A stretch of 64,000 nt of DNA from Sitta carolinensis (lineage: Eukaryota; Chordata; Aves; Passeriformes; Sittidae). Shown in pieces: positions 1 to 20,000 of the stretch; the first letter of the stretch is position 1, and every line of letters begins with the position of its first letter. Position numbers and translations under genes: made by a program. The notes beneath the pieces are model-generated. The model was not told the DNA's origin. It saw only the letters and a program-made list of their open reading frames with translations, and made no database searches. The stretch covers positions 56,419,501 through 56,483,500 of the forward strand of contig JAVUNC010000004.1 of NCBI GenBank assembly GCA_032173965.1. The letters run 5' to 3'.

Positions 1-57
1 ATCGGTTGTCCTTTTTATTCCCTGGTTAATAGCTGGTGCCTTTATTCTTTGTTACAG

Positions 58-6148
<6,091 letters not shown>

Positions 6149-6217
6149 TCCTGGGTATGGACTGCCCTCTCCTGGAAAGCAGCATGCATGTCAGAAGTAC
6201 AAGATTCCAAGTGCAAT

Positions 6218-6254
6218 ATTAAAGTTACAATCATTCGTAAGAAAGCAAAATAAA
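6218..6254 (+). promoter_or_regulatory. Candidate PLG polyadenylation signals
   Basis: ATTAAA at 6218-6223 and AATAAA at 6249-6254 lie 70-106 bp after the PLG stop. Either would give a short 3' UTR, which is plausible for this gene. This is inferred from motif and position only. Confidence 0.6.
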
Positions 6255-9200
6255 TACGATCATCCATTTTAAATTGCTATAAATTAATAGTCATTGCCAA
6301 GAAGCCCAGATGACAGTCTGTTACCCATTTCTATGTGTTCTATGGTTTGTTTGCTATGTCTGACAATAGACTTACCCACCTCTGAAATACATGTTGAAAA
6401 TCCTAACCTTAACTGTAAGTGGACACCTGCATTTTGATTTTTTATTAGCTCTACAATGACATTTTCTTTTAAGGTCAACATTTTCAAGATGTTGTGCTTC
6501 TAACATATGAAGAAATGGGAATACTTTTTATTTTCTATGAGTTGTCTGAAACTTTTACCAATTTGATGCTACAAACCAAAGAAGAATCTCACAGTACGTG
6601 TCTTATATGCCTGTCAAGTTTTATTAGATATATTTGAGAGCATTAAATACATGGTATGGGGGAAAAAAAGAAGCAAACACATTTGGTTTGTGTTTTTGTA
6701 TTTTTTATCATCATGGAAATACATGTGTCAGCAAAAGTATAAATGTTGCATCAAAGATATAAAGCAGTGAATAAAAAACAGCCTCACCCTGAAGTTAGTC
6801 CCTAGTAAAGAAAAAAAAAATAGCTATCAATAGTTACCACAAATAGTGACAATGAGTATTATAAAAATGTATTATCCATAGTACCCATTTATTTCTTTGT
6901 ATAACATTATCTGACTACATAATTGTTAGATATGCATTTTTCTCCTTGAAAAGAAGATTCTGTACACATGTGGTTATAGAGAGTGTAAGCTTAAACCTTT
7001 CAAAATGCTTCCCTTGAAGCTTGACTCATGCTTGCCAGGGTGAAACGATTGCTGACTATGAAGTCCTGCTCACATCCTGCCTCTCTGGCATGTAAACCAG
7101 GGAGCTCCCCACCGGCACCCCCGCTGTGCACGGGGTCCCTCCAGCACCCCCAGGGTGTGCTGAGTCTATTCCAAGGAACACAGCTACTTTGGGGCAGGAT
7201 TTTTCTGGTCCATTTTCTGTACTCCCATGCAAGCCAAGCTGGACGTAATTTTAAAATTGTCTTTTTTCTTCTGTATGCTTGCACATGCAGAAGGGATGTG
7301 CTGCATCCTAGGAGGTTTAGTTTGGTTTGGTTTGGTTTGGTTTGGTTTGGTTTGGTTTTTTCCCCCATTGCCTTAAAGGGAGATGAGAACTATTAGGCAT
7401 AGTTAGGTGGCAGGGTGATTTCTGAAGCATCTACATCTGGAGTCTGATTCTGGGAGATGAAATTATCTCAGGGCGTTGCCTTCCTCAGGAGCAGCTCTGA
7501 TAAAGCTCACACCACCCACCTGTCTGCTCAGAGGGATTCCCTGGGCACAAATACCCTCCTGCACATTTTCCATATACATACACTTGGATCATTAAGTCAG
7601 CCAAGAGATCTGTACAATGCTTCCCTGACAACAGAAATTCTGTGTTGCAGCTTCAACTTTGATTTGTTAAACTCTTCAGATGTGAACTCTTGAAGGCATG
7701 GTTAATACCTGACTTGTAGACAGAGAAACCATTGGCCCTGCTCTCTGCCAAAGTGGCTAGAAATGCCTGGATATGCCTGAGTGGCCACAAAAGTCCTACC
7801 TCACAACCCTTCAAAGGGTGCCAAATTGATCTTTTCCTTCTGCAAGAATGTCAGTGGCAATTAAAAAAATGTCACTTTTTATGGTAACCATTTGCACAGA
7901 CTGAATAAAGCAAACCAGCACATGTGGCGGCAGCGGCACATTTGACCCCAAACATCACTTTCATCTGTTTGTTGGTCCAAGAAACCTCTTTGCCAGCAGG
8001 AAAAGCACAGCTGGGTTTCTGAGGTCACACTGTTCATGTGCCTTTGGTGGTGGCATGGTGACCCTTTGTCTCTTGTGTATCTGCCATCTCTTGCTGTGCC
8101 TCTGGAGGATACACGTGCAGGACAATCATAGCTGACACCGTCCAGGCCCTCGTGTGAGTGAGCAGGGTCACTACAACATTTTACTGTCTACACATGCATT
8201 TTAGGAGAGCACTGCTGTGCCTCCTGAGAACCTTGGAGGACTTTTCCTGTAAGTATTTAGCACTTTGAGACACGTATGAATTTAGAATAACTTTTTTTTA
8301 AACAAACAGCCTACCCTGTGGTCTGTGTGCCCATGTGCATCCACCTCCATGCAGCTTCACCTGCCACCACCACCTCATCTGTCCTCTGTCGCCTCCAGAG
8401 TGTAACCCCTCCAATACCAAACCGCTGGTCATACACCACGTTACACACCCACTACACCTTCAGGAGGCAACACAAAGTCTCACAGAGATGGAAGGATTTT
8501 TCAGCTTACAAAATCCCTGTTAGGGAGAAGAGTTAGCACAGGAGCAATTACCAAATACAAACTGCACCTGAAGTTGCTAAGCACTACTAGATTAGAAGTC
8601 AAAACATATGCATAGGCTGTTTTCTGCTGTCCTTTACAAAACAAATTTTTAATAAATAAATATATTCAAACTTCTGACACTGCCCCAAGCCATTTTACCT
8701 ACCGAAATTTACCACTTACATTATCTTTTGAGCAATGCATAACGCTATGCAAAACAAAGCACAATCTGAAAGGAGGAAACAAGTCTTTGCATCTCTCATT
8801 TATCAATGTGCTTTAGTTGTCCACAAACTGAAGAAACTGTCAATTATTCACGTTTATTTGGAAAGTCGTAGCTTTAAAAGATCTCTGCAGTCCTTCTCAA
8901 TGTGCTAAAGTACTTAAGACACCAATTAAAAAAAAAGAAATCACAAAGAAGAAACACTAAATGGAGAGGGTGGTTCAGCTCATCCAGCATCACATGTGGT
9001 CACTTCACTGTGGTTCTCCAAGGTTCTTTCAGTAGGGGCTGGCTGGGCTGATTTTTGTGGCTGGGGGCCTGCACTTTCCACCTTGCACTGAGATACAGCA
9101 TCCAGCCAGTACAAACCCAGAGCTTCCAGTTCAGGGCTGGTCTCTGCCAGCCAGCCTTGGGCTATTGTCTTCAGCTATCTACAGAAGATTTTATCGGTCT

Positions 9201-10800
9201 GGGAGAAGTTTTCTCCTTGTAGCAGTAGCTCCAGTTTTGTGTGGTGTCTTCTATATTAGCTGTATGTATTGTGAGATGTTAATTTAGTTTCATATCTCTA
9301 AGTCATTACTGACTTTTGCCAAGCATACCTTTGACCTTTACTATGCCTCAGAGTAAGTTAGAAACAGCCTTGAAAGACAGGCATTTATCACTAACTGCCT
9401 AAAGTGTGCAAACATTAGGCTGGGATTGTTATTAAAGGTCCTGTTTTCCTCCAGAACGGCTGGTGATAAGGGCAGTTGTTGGGAAAAGGCAGGGAGAGTT
9501 GGGAATTGTTGAAAAGCACAGTATATTCCTCACCATAGGAAATCATCCTGTGCTCTTAGGATGGTGAGACTGGAGCAGTGGTCATTCATTTACACACACT
9601 GTGAAAATGAATAGCGCTACTGATTTGTGTTATGAACCTTCCAAACTCAGTCCTGTATTGGCTTGTGCCAAACATGAGGGTTTTTGTGAGCTTATAAGGT
9701 CTTTACAACATCTCACTGACTTTCTTTTATTTATTTCTCTGTTGGTAACAGGATACCTTTGGAATGTCACATTTCTCAAGTCCTTCCCTGCAAGGAGTGT
9801 ATTGTTCACCAGTCAGTGGCCAGGACACAATTTTTGGTGAAGGTCATACAGGAGAAAGGAAAGGCAGTCTGTCCCTGGAATCTGCTCACAGAGCCAGAGA
9901 GTTATTCTGTTATGTGTCAGTTCTAGAGGACCAATCAACACTTACTTCCCTCCATAACAAAAGCTCCTGACTCATCCCTGCCCAAGACATCTTGACATCT
10001 CTGTCAACAACCCAAAAAAGTTATCCCCAAGACAGAAAGATGAGAAATAGTGATAATGAACAGACGACAGAAATTGCAGGCCATCTTGGCAGAGGTGAGG
10101 GCAAAGGAATTTGATTTGTAGGGATGGGCAGAGAGCATGATTTACAAAGGAAAAAATCAGCGTGCTCTTGAAAGAGGTGTTTGAAAAAGCATTCAACAGA
10201 GGAGAGCAGACAGAAGCCCTTCCCTTGGAGATACAAGGGGTGGCACATGAACCCCAGCTGTGTCTGGGGAAAGGCACTAATGGCAGCAGGACAATCTGTC
10301 CTGCAGAGCTAATGCCCTGTGCAGGGTATGACACCTACACAAACCCCTGGAAAGGTGAGGAGGACTGCTTCCACATTTCAGAAAGCCCTTGAACAAGGAG
10401 GGAAGCAGGGCTTTTGCTGAATAGGGTCCCTGTGGATGACAATCAGACCAGAGAGAGGTTCTTCTGATTCACACTGCTGATTTCCATCTCTCTCAGCCAG
10501 GAAAAGACTCATCCTGATCAGCACCCTACTTCTTTAGCCATCAAAACTTCTATTGGTCCAGATTCTTCAGGGGCAAAGGAGGGCAGGTTAAAACAGTCAT
10601 CCTCTCCTCCTCAAGGTCATCTAAATCTTAAACACTACCATTTAAATCCTTCCCACGCAAATGTAAATCCTAACAAAACAATAAACAAATGTCTCAGATA
10701 CAGAAATAAATACAAGGTCACTGAGCTTGATATTCCAGATTTTTAAAGTTGTTCTGTTCCCTATGAAGAACCACAGTTCCTTCTTGCAAACAGCATACTC
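6255..10800. other. Intergenic region between convergent PLG and SLC22A3 3' ends
   Basis: About 4.5 kb of AT-rich DNA contains no coding region that I can support. It holds one TTTGG microsatellite (7316-7357) and scattered AATAAA-type motifs on both strands. Part of it may be the SLC22A3 3' UTR, since the true poly(A) site is unknown. Confidence 0.6.
7316..7357. repeat. TTTGG microsatellite, about 7-8 copies
   Basis: A pure pentanucleotide run (TTTGG)n follows a single variant TTTAG unit. It creates a spurious minus-strand open frame of repeating N-Q-T-K-P. Confidence 0.95.
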
Positions 10801-10812
10801 AGAAAAAAAGTA

Positions 10813-10818
10813 TTTATT
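10813..10818 (-). promoter_or_regulatory. Candidate SLC22A3 polyadenylation signal
   Basis: TTTATT on the plus strand reads AATAAA on the minus strand, 165 bp past the SLC22A3 stop. It is the first such hexamer after the stop. Mammalian SLC22A3 can have a long 3' UTR, so more distal sites (for example near 8650-8860) remain possible. Confidence 0.35.
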
Positions 10819-10982
10819 CCATATGCATAGAAAAATACACTACTTGTATTAAATGTCCTTGTGCTTAGAAAGAGAACATGAAGTTTAATCCATATTCTGC
10901 AGCAAATTTTGAAGAGGTGGCAGGTGGAGAACAAATTCCCAGTATGGGAACAAAGTTCTTAGCTCAATGCTTCCTTCAAAAG

Positions 10983-11040
10983 TCAAATATAAGAGTTGGT
11001 GTCCCGGTGTTTCCGTCTCTTGCCACATTTTCCAAAATGA
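10983..11040 (-). CDS. SLC22A3: SLC22A3 exon 11 (C-terminal tail)
   Basis: The acceptor ttctgtttcaacag is followed by [19 protein letters not shown] and TGA (10985-10983). The frame joins exon 10. The F-G-K-C-G-K basic stretch corresponds to the C-K-C-G-R-N-K-K tail of mammalian OCT3. The tail is short and divergent, so this exon is slightly less certain than the others. Confidence 0.85.
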
Positions 11041-14000
11041 CTGTTGAAACAGAAGGGGAGAGGAGTATAAGTGTGAAAAAACAGGAAAATATGTAGTTCA
11101 AGTTGTAGTCCAAGCTGCAATAATGAAACTTTTTTTTTTTTTTTATAGAAAATTTTCTCTTTCTTTAGTTTTAACATTGAATAGGCAAAAGTTGTTAATG
11201 TAATATCTAAAGCCTCTCCTTGAAACATTAATGTATAGTACTGGATCCTCAAATTATTTAGCCAAGGTGTAAATATTCCCTGCATATCTGCAGGGCAGTG
11301 AGGAGTCTGGCTTGCTGTGTGCCAGGAGTGGGAAAGATGAGCCTACAACTCTTCAGCTATAAATCCATCTCATATGTGACTTTGAAATTACTTCACAAAT
11401 TGTGGGATTGCAACTATGATAAGGGGCCCTCCTTCACAGGATGCTTTCACTGAAGTAATAGCTGATTTTCTCAAGCAGAGAGTTACAGGCTATGATTTGC
11501 AGCACTTCTCTTGCACACTATTGCTTTCTGCTTCCAAAGATGCCTAGGACAACTTTGAGTCTCTATGAGAAAAATACACATTTTATCACCATATGTTTTT
11601 TAATAGCCTTTGTTAGCGATACTGCAAAGTTCAGGTCTCTATTGAGGAAAATACCACCTGCTCACAGCATCAACCTAACTAGGGAATTTACTTTGGCACT
11701 GGAAAATGTCAACACTTTGTGACAGTTCATAAAGTCAGAGGAGAACAACCTCAGTAAAACTCACCCAAGTATAAGTAAGAAAGTACATCTCATACCTTGG
11801 AAGCTGCTCCACATCCTCCACTGTCTCTGGTAATGAGATTCCCTTTGTCTCTGGTAAAAGCAATACCAGGAGGCCACAGACAGCTGCAAGAATACCTACA
11901 ATGGACATTAAAGAAATACAAAAGCAATAAGAACATTTTTACTTTTTTAATTTTCAGCATTTATCCACTGAGAAAAGTTTATTCAGATTGAATTTGAAGT
12001 GAGATGGTTTAAGAGCATCAGCTGTTTCTGATTAACCTACTCTAATCGAATTCCTCTGTTACATTAATTTAGCCTATTACAAAATCACTTGAGGGCTAGG
12101 AGCTCATTTGCAACCTGATCTCCCCAAAGTGAGATCTTAGAAGTCAAAAACCTGAGATAAGTGCACACAAACAAATGTATAAAAACAGCATAGGAAGCAC
12201 GATGGTATTTCTCATGTAGAACAAATCTGCCTTTTTTCAAAGAGCTCTGTCATGCAGATGCATCTGTGTTTCCTGAAACCACTAAGATTTTCCTGAAAAT
12301 CTCTCTTCCTTTATCCATGGCCAAAGTAAATTATGTGATTCAGAATAAAACTTCCTCCTTGGGGAACAGCATTCAGATACAATCTGAATTAGGAATGGCT
12401 ATTTTGGAATAATTTCCTGCATAGATATAATTTACATAATGTATTAAGGCAAAAACAGAAGGGCTGGAGGAAAAAATCAAATGTTCCCTGATTGTTGCAC
12501 AGTTCCCTCTGATCCTCTCTGATTTTGTAGCTGTTTACTTAAGACAGAGGGAATTCATATGTCCCTCAGATGCAGCAGAACTTAATAATTAGATAATGTG
12601 AACACTGTAGTTCTATGTCTTTTCTTGAAATAATGGTAATTGAAATATCTTTTAAAACATCTTTTGTCTTTCTAATTTTCTTTCAGCTAAAGTTGTCACT
12701 GGTGTAAATTTCCCTTCTTATTCTATCCTTTTCATTTTGATATTTTCCAGTCACGTCTACCTTCCAGAAGTCTAGTTTAGCCACAGACTTCCATGCAATT
12801 ACAGAATCTAGCTGTAAGCTTTCTCAGTCTTAAAGTACTTCACATGGCTTCTTCCCTGCTCGTTCAGCAGTTACCTAAGCAGACCTGAGCTCTTCCACAT
12901 GGTGCAGAGAAATCACATTTCACCCATTTTCCATTCAGCCTCTTGCTCTAGGCATAAAGGTGGAGACATGCTGGTCTGAGGGGGAGATAAGGCCACATAC
13001 TACTTTTACCCCAAAAGAAAAGCTCTGTTAGGAGAAGGATATTTAAAATAAAACTGTGCTGTAAGTTAAGTCTTACTGAAAATAATTAGAGGTAGCTCCA
13101 ACCAAATGGCTGCTAATCGGAAAAGCAGGAATGGGGCTATGATCCCACCAAGATCACACAGACTTGAACACAGGGAAACACCAAAGTTTCTGCAAAAGAC
13201 AAAAAGTACCAGATATCAGAGAGGTGCTACCAAACAGAATAATCAGCAGATTAAGGAGTAGAATGTAGACTTAGCTCCAAAATTATCTCTTCACTATAGG
13301 CCATCCATATTAAGCAGTGGCTATTCAGCTGGGAAACTCCAGAGGAAAACCAAGTTTAACTAAAGGACGGTGAAATAGGAAATGGGGAAAAGCACAGGGA
13401 AAAGCTGAAAGATTCCTGGGAGCTCCTGACATACCTCAGTGTTGTAGGGTACAATTCACTGTTCACCAGGTAGACAACTTCAAAAGCTATTGTGATGCTC
13501 AGTCTTCCCAGCGTGGCAACTGTCGTCTTGAGCCATGGGATATCTGTTCGGACAAACAGAAACACTCCTGTGTGAAGTGTGCTTGGCCACACCAGCAGAG
13601 CATTTCTGAGAGCCCCAGGCCCTGTCAGCAGATATTATTCCCCAGGAACACTGCAAATCAGACTGGAAGGCCACTGCTGTAGGTATTAATCTATACTCAC
13701 AGTTATTGCTTTTGAATGTCATGTGAGGCTGCTATGGAGAAACAGAAATCATGAGCTGATTAAAGATGCTGGAGGAGCATAACAGCATGGGTGGGAGAAT
13801 AACCATCATAAGCTTCCATAACCGCTTTCAAATTGTGCTCCAGAACGGAGTATTTTTCTATATAGGGATGTTATGCTGTAAAAAAATAATATGACTGCTG
13901 AGTCACCTCCCAATGCCTTCTGACCACAAGGAAGGAACCTCTAAAGCTATGCAGAATCATGGAATCATTTAGTTGGTAAAAACTTTTAAGACCATTGAGT

Positions 14001-17000
14001 TCAACTGTTAACCCAACCCAACTACTCCACCATTAAACCATGTCCCTAAGTGCCATGTCTACACATGCCTTCAAAACCTCTAGGAAGGCTGCAGTAAAAT
14101 AATTCTCCCTAGAGCATTCCACCTGCCCTTTGTAATTTTTCTAGCCACTGTGCACATTAGGCACACCCCTAATTATGCTAGTCCTCATCATCCTCCCCTC
14201 CCTTTCCATCATACCTGGCATGACTGACACTGGCTGTACCTGACACTGCCCTGTTGGCTCTGCCCAGCTCTCTCAGCCCCTCTCAAGCTCTGGTGATCAG
14301 TCACTGCCCTGAATACATCAGTGGGAAGCCCCAGTATGTCAGCAAGGTGGTCACCCACACACAGCAGGACAGAGCTGCCCCTCTCGTTGTGAGCAACCCG
14401 TCTCAGAGAGCTGGTGCTCTCTGGAATTGCACCACAAGGAATGTGACAAGTACTTCTGTCATGATCTTGGGAGAGGACAGTCTCCTGCATGGTCTAACCA
14501 TGACTCGGCAGACAGGGAGGCAGGTGAAACAATAAGCCTGAACTTGGCACAAAGGGGAGCTCTGCCACTGGAGAGGGCTCTGGCAGTGATTGTGTTTTTT
14601 CAAACCTTCAGTGGAAGAACAAGAAAACATTTCAGTTTTCTCTGAACCAAAAATGAGACACTTGGGTTTATTTCCCTTCCAAAACAACCAAACAAACCAC
14701 CATCAAACTTCCCATGTTGCAAGACACTGCTTTTGCCCTGAAGAATTCTGTTTTCAAAAACATGTAAGAAAAACAAAGGCTGGGAAGAACAAAACAAATC
14801 CACATCATCTCCATGGCACCCCTTCAGTCCATCAGCCTCTCAAGGGGATGGTGACGTCCATGTGGATCCTCCCTCTGCCAAGGGACTCGAAGTGTGTGAG
14901 CAACACAGTGTGATGGGGCTCACAGCTGAGAGCTGCAGTTTTTTCCATCTGTATAAACAGACTTCTCTAAAGCAGGACTTGGACCTCAAGTGTCCAATCT
15001 GCCAGTATCTTAATCCCAACGCTGTCCTCTCCTACTGAGAGAAGGCTGTCGGCAGCCCCGTGATATACCTTGAGAAACTAAAAACCTCTTAGGATGGCCA
15101 GGACTGTCTCTCATTTTGATAGGAACAGTTCTGGGGAGGAATAAGCCTTTTTCATGTCCATTGAGCTGCTGGTCCCCAGCTACAGTAAGGAAAAGTATAA
15201 TCCTATGGTTATATACAATTCAAAGCACCTCCAAATGCCTCCATGGGGATAGACAGAGAAAAATACAAAACCCCCCCCCAAAACAAAAAACCCAGGTAGG
15301 GAAAACGATTTAAGGAAAGGAGAGAAGTTCTGGGAAGCCTTTGTGCAATATCAGACCTTTTAGCTGTCCTTGAAACTAGATAAGAATGTCTTAATCAAAA
15401 GCCATATCTTTCTCCCAGCCTCTTAGCATTGTCCAAAGCCCTGGGAGAGTGAGGCAAGGCAACAATCTCTCTGATGTCTACCACAGCCACAACACACTGT
15501 GTTGTGGTTTGCATTGTTTTATTTGTAAAGGAAAAGACTTACCAAGATGACTCACCAAAATCACTGATTTCTTACATCACTAAGTGTGTTCCATGTCCCG
15601 TAATACATTCCCGTAATGATATTTTCCCATTATGTTTGTATATTCTTCCCTTGCATTTGCCTTTAAAGTGAGCAGAGGGCCTTCATATACCTTTTATCTA
15701 AGACTGCTCCCAGCTGTTGTTCATAACCCATCGAAGTGACCCCTGGCTATTGCATGTCCCAGGGCCATCTATATGCAAATAAGCGGTGTTGTTCCACGAC
15801 TGGGCGCTGCCTGTATCCCCGGATGATTTTGCTTTCATCTGCAGTTTTGTGTGGCTCACTATCCTTGCTCAGGGGGTGCCAGAGGGAAGCCGTTGCCCTG
15901 AGGAGCCTGACACAGGGAAGGGAATCACCTTCTGGCAGGAAGGCAGTGATGAGACATGCGATGCTGGCCACGATGTTGCTCATGGCGAAGGGCAGGCGCC
16001 GGCCAATGCGGTCAATCGTCACTATAATCAGGATAGCAGCGGGCAGCTCCACGACTCCGGAGATGAAGAAGTCTAGGTAGAGGTTTCCCCCGACAATTCC
16101 CAGGCGCATGACAAGCCCTTGGTAGATAAGGGCACTTGTGAACCTAAACAGCAAAGGGAAAAAAGTGTTGAGAGGCAAACAAATGATTGCAAGCAGCTGG
16201 AGAGACCCTAAAAGTCACAAGGGAATCTTTCCTCAAAACCCACCCCCCAGGTAACAAGGTGGCACTCACCAGGCGTACATCAGGATGAGCGTGTTCTTCC
16301 TCATCTGGGGAGTCCTCACCAGGTCGAGAAAGGAGGGGTTGCTGACCTCCTCGTTGCTGATTGTGATCTGAGGGGACAAATGAGCAGTAGTCAGCTGCCA
16401 GGAGTCAGGCAGGCACTGGGACAGAATTTCTGTGCAATTACAGTGATCAGCAATATTCCAGTCCAGCAAGCAAAGGCGCTGACAAGGCAGATTGCTGCTC
16501 ATAGCACTCCAGAGCAGTGCACAGGTGTTGGAATAGCTAATAACTGGATATGGCTGTGAGCTTTCCTTAATGATGGTTGTGCAAAAATCAATTGAAAAAT
16601 CCCCAGTCTTAACTTGAGAATGGAAAAACTATTTCCTCCTTGTTGACCTGGATTTTCTTGGACAGTAATAAGCAGTCATTGTCACATCAAGGCCACCAGG
16701 CACAAAATTGCCTTCTGCCAGGGGTGGCAGAGAGGACACAGTGCAAAGCAATGGGCTGAGGGAAGCAGGGAGAGAGGGACTGAGCAGCAAGCAATGGGCT
16801 TGGGAACATCACTGGTGGCACAGCTGGGCAGCAGGAAGAAAAAGGGAGGGAGAGAAAGAGCAGATCTCTGTCAGCACTTGGGTGCTACAAAATATTCAAC
16901 CGGTAAAATTCAGAGGGTCCTAAAATACACACGCACTGTGCTGAACACAGCTTTTACCCTGAAAAAAAAACCTGCTAAGTATGAATTAATGGTCATCATA

Positions 17001-20000
17001 CTGCCTACAAAGTATAATAGATCTGTCCTCAGCTGCTTCCAATACAATCAAAATGAGACACTCAATGAAATTACTGGTTAGTAGGTTTAATACTAACAGA
17101 AAAGAGCAGGATTTCACACAGTCCTGTGTTTACATGTTAAAGTTCATTGCTGTAGATATTACAGAGCCAGAATATTAGCAGGGCCAAAAAGGGATTAGTT
17201 ACATTGATCTAGGCTGTTTTTAACTCTGGCCAGCAGTTTTCAACCATGCCGTCCAAGCCAGGTGGAAACCCTTTGTTCATATGTTCATTTGCCAAGTGAG
17301 GAAGACACAAGGAAGATAAGGCAGAGGCAGTTTTAGGCAGGGACCAACCATGATACTGCCCAACACTGGCAGCCACAGCTGGGATTGCTACCACCTCTCA
17401 AAGCAGCAGTGGGGAACATGGGGTTAAACCTGCTGAGCGATTTTTAGGAGGATTTTAGGCAGCCTTGCTGCTTTAGCTCTCCATTATTGACCCCTCCTGA
17501 GAGGAGGCCTAAGAGGGCAAAGAGAGGAGCAAACCCCTCTTTATTACCACAGCACCTGCTGCTCACACAGGTGCAAGAGCCCAGGCCAGAGGGGAGACAG
17601 GAGTGAAAAGATAGAGAAGCTCTAGGTAACATGCAGATCCATGATGAAAACACAGGTAAAGCCAAAGGCATTGCCCAAGGGTCTCATCAGCTCATCCAGG
17701 GCTGAGCCCAAAGCTTTCACCCTTTATTTCTTTTATTAAATCATAAGGTAGCACAGCTGCTTTTCAGTGAGATTTGGCTGGATGTATTTACACATGACTT
17801 TTTCATAACTGACTGACACAAAGCTTTGTTAAGTAAGACAAAGAAACCCTGCATTTGTTTGAACTTCCTTTCTACTCCTTCTCACTTTTCTGCTGTAACC
17901 AGAGCCAAAAGTTTTCTTCAATGCACTGCCACTTGTGTTGCATGCCAGAGTCCTTAGTGAGGCAGGCTGAGGTTGCTGGGTTTCTGCACTGCTCTTGGAT
18001 TCTCTCATAATATGGTTATAAAGCTGCCATGTCTGTTGTTTATAAGGACAGGCTGCCAGCCATCAGTTGTGACTTTGTGCAAATATGGTTTTAGATTTCC
18101 AGACGACTAAAGATAAATTCAGCACAATACCACTTGTGTTTTTATGTCTTAATAAAGTCAAAATAACCCCAAGCCTGACTGTGCACTTTTTTATAGATGA
18201 AGAAAAAAAACGCTATGGAGAGTCAACACTTTGCAGGGGAAAAAATCCTCTTTTTGTTCTTTGAAGTCAAGGAGAGCTTTGCTATTCACACCAGTGCAGT
18301 CAGGATTCAGTGACAGAGCTCATGTCCCAAAGACTATTTGAAAACCCTGGATTAAGTTTTATAACTTCCCTTATATTTTCATGTTCCAGCAAAATTACAT
18401 ATCAGTTTTTCCATAATTATTTTATGTACATAGTTCTACACATGCTTAATTCTTCATGGGCCATGCAGGATTATACATACATGGATGTATATAACATTTA
18501 CATACATAATTTAATGTATGCAAGAAATACATATGTCTAGGTATGTTCTATAGGGTAGGAAAAAATCTGTAGATAAAGGGGCAGGTTTTGATCCACAGTT
18601 CTTTTAAGAAGCAGCTCCTACTCAGAGGGTTGCGGTTCATTCTGGTTTTGGACAGAGACCAAGAATTAAAAAATTAGTTTGAACAAACTCTCAGTGTTAG
18701 GATAAATATGAGCAACTTGGAAAAAAGAGTTTATAATTTACAATTAATTTAATGAGTTCTGGCTGGAGTTGACCTATACCAATGTCGTAACTCACAAAGC
18801 AAAAGCAGCAAATGTTTATCCTTTTTCATATAAAGGTCATCTGTGGTTTCTGCATGCCAACAAAAACCCAAAGCTGCAACATCCAGAGCTGTGTAAGGGA
18901 CTTGGCTGAAGAAATTGATACAGACATACTGGAAAATCTGAGCCCAAGTGCATGGAGGGATAATGCCTCTCACTTCTCCCTGAGCCTCCACACCTGCAGC
19001 ACTTACCCTGAAATTCCGGAGCTGCTTCATGAAAGGGAAGTCTGATATCAGTTAATGTGAGAAATACCCTTGATCCATTACCCATGCACTTCCTGGAGAT
19101 GCTCTCTTTCCTCTGGGCACAGCACAAAGGATGACAGAGATTCTATATTAAAAAGGTCCCAGGAACAGATCCAGCACAAATCTGGATGTGTGGAGGTTCA
19201 TCTGTTGCAGCTGTGAGTGGCTTAAGGTTGTGAGCATGGATACTTTTGAGAAAAAAAAATACAACTTAAAACAAAAAGCAAGGAAAGACACATCTTTCTG
19301 ATGTGATGCTTTGAAAATGCTGATGTTTAGAGAGGAAGTGGGTGTAGGAATGCAGGGCTGAATGTGGAAGGGAAGCTGCAGCAGCACAAACTTCCTGCTA
19401 CATGATTTGGGGCACAATTGGCACTGCTTAATTCTGACCTGGATGTAGGAATCACACTGGTGTATATGCCCCAGCAAAAGACAACAATTCACAGAATCAT
19501 AGAATGGTGTGAGTTGGAAGGGGCACTAAAGTTTATCTAGTTCCAGCTCCTTTCCTATGAGCAGGGACACTGTCTACAAGGCCAGGTTGCTCAAAGCCTT
19601 GTCCAGCCTGGCCTTGAACACTATCCAGGATAGAGCATTTACAGCTTCTCTGGGAAATCTGTTCCAGTGTCTCATCACTCTCACAGTGAAGATTTTCTTC
19701 TTAATATCTAATCTAAAGCTACCCTCTTTCAGTTTGGAGCCACTCCCCTTGTTCTGTTCCTTCATGCCCTTGACAAAAGTCTCTTTCCAGCTCTCTTGTA
19801 ACTCCTGCAGGTACTAGAAGGCAGCTGTAAGGTCTCCCTGGAAATGTCACTTTTCTGGGCTGAACAACCCCAACTCTCACATCCTCTCCTCATAGGAGAG
19901 GTGCTCCAGCCCTCAAATCATTTCACGGCCCTCCTCTGGACTCACTCCAACAGGTTTATGTCCTTTTGTTATCTCATGAGGTTTAACAAGAGGTTTAACA

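Noticed and set aside
7000..7396. 122-codon frames on both strands around 7.0-7.4 kb
   Set aside because: They run through a TTTGG microsatellite and lack any family similarity, and both strands are open because of composition.
15747..15928. Continuation of the SLC22A3 exon 7 frame by about 60 codons
   Set aside because: The standard 215-bp exon ends at a good gtgatt donor at 15929, and the next exon joins in phase. The extension has no transporter similarity.
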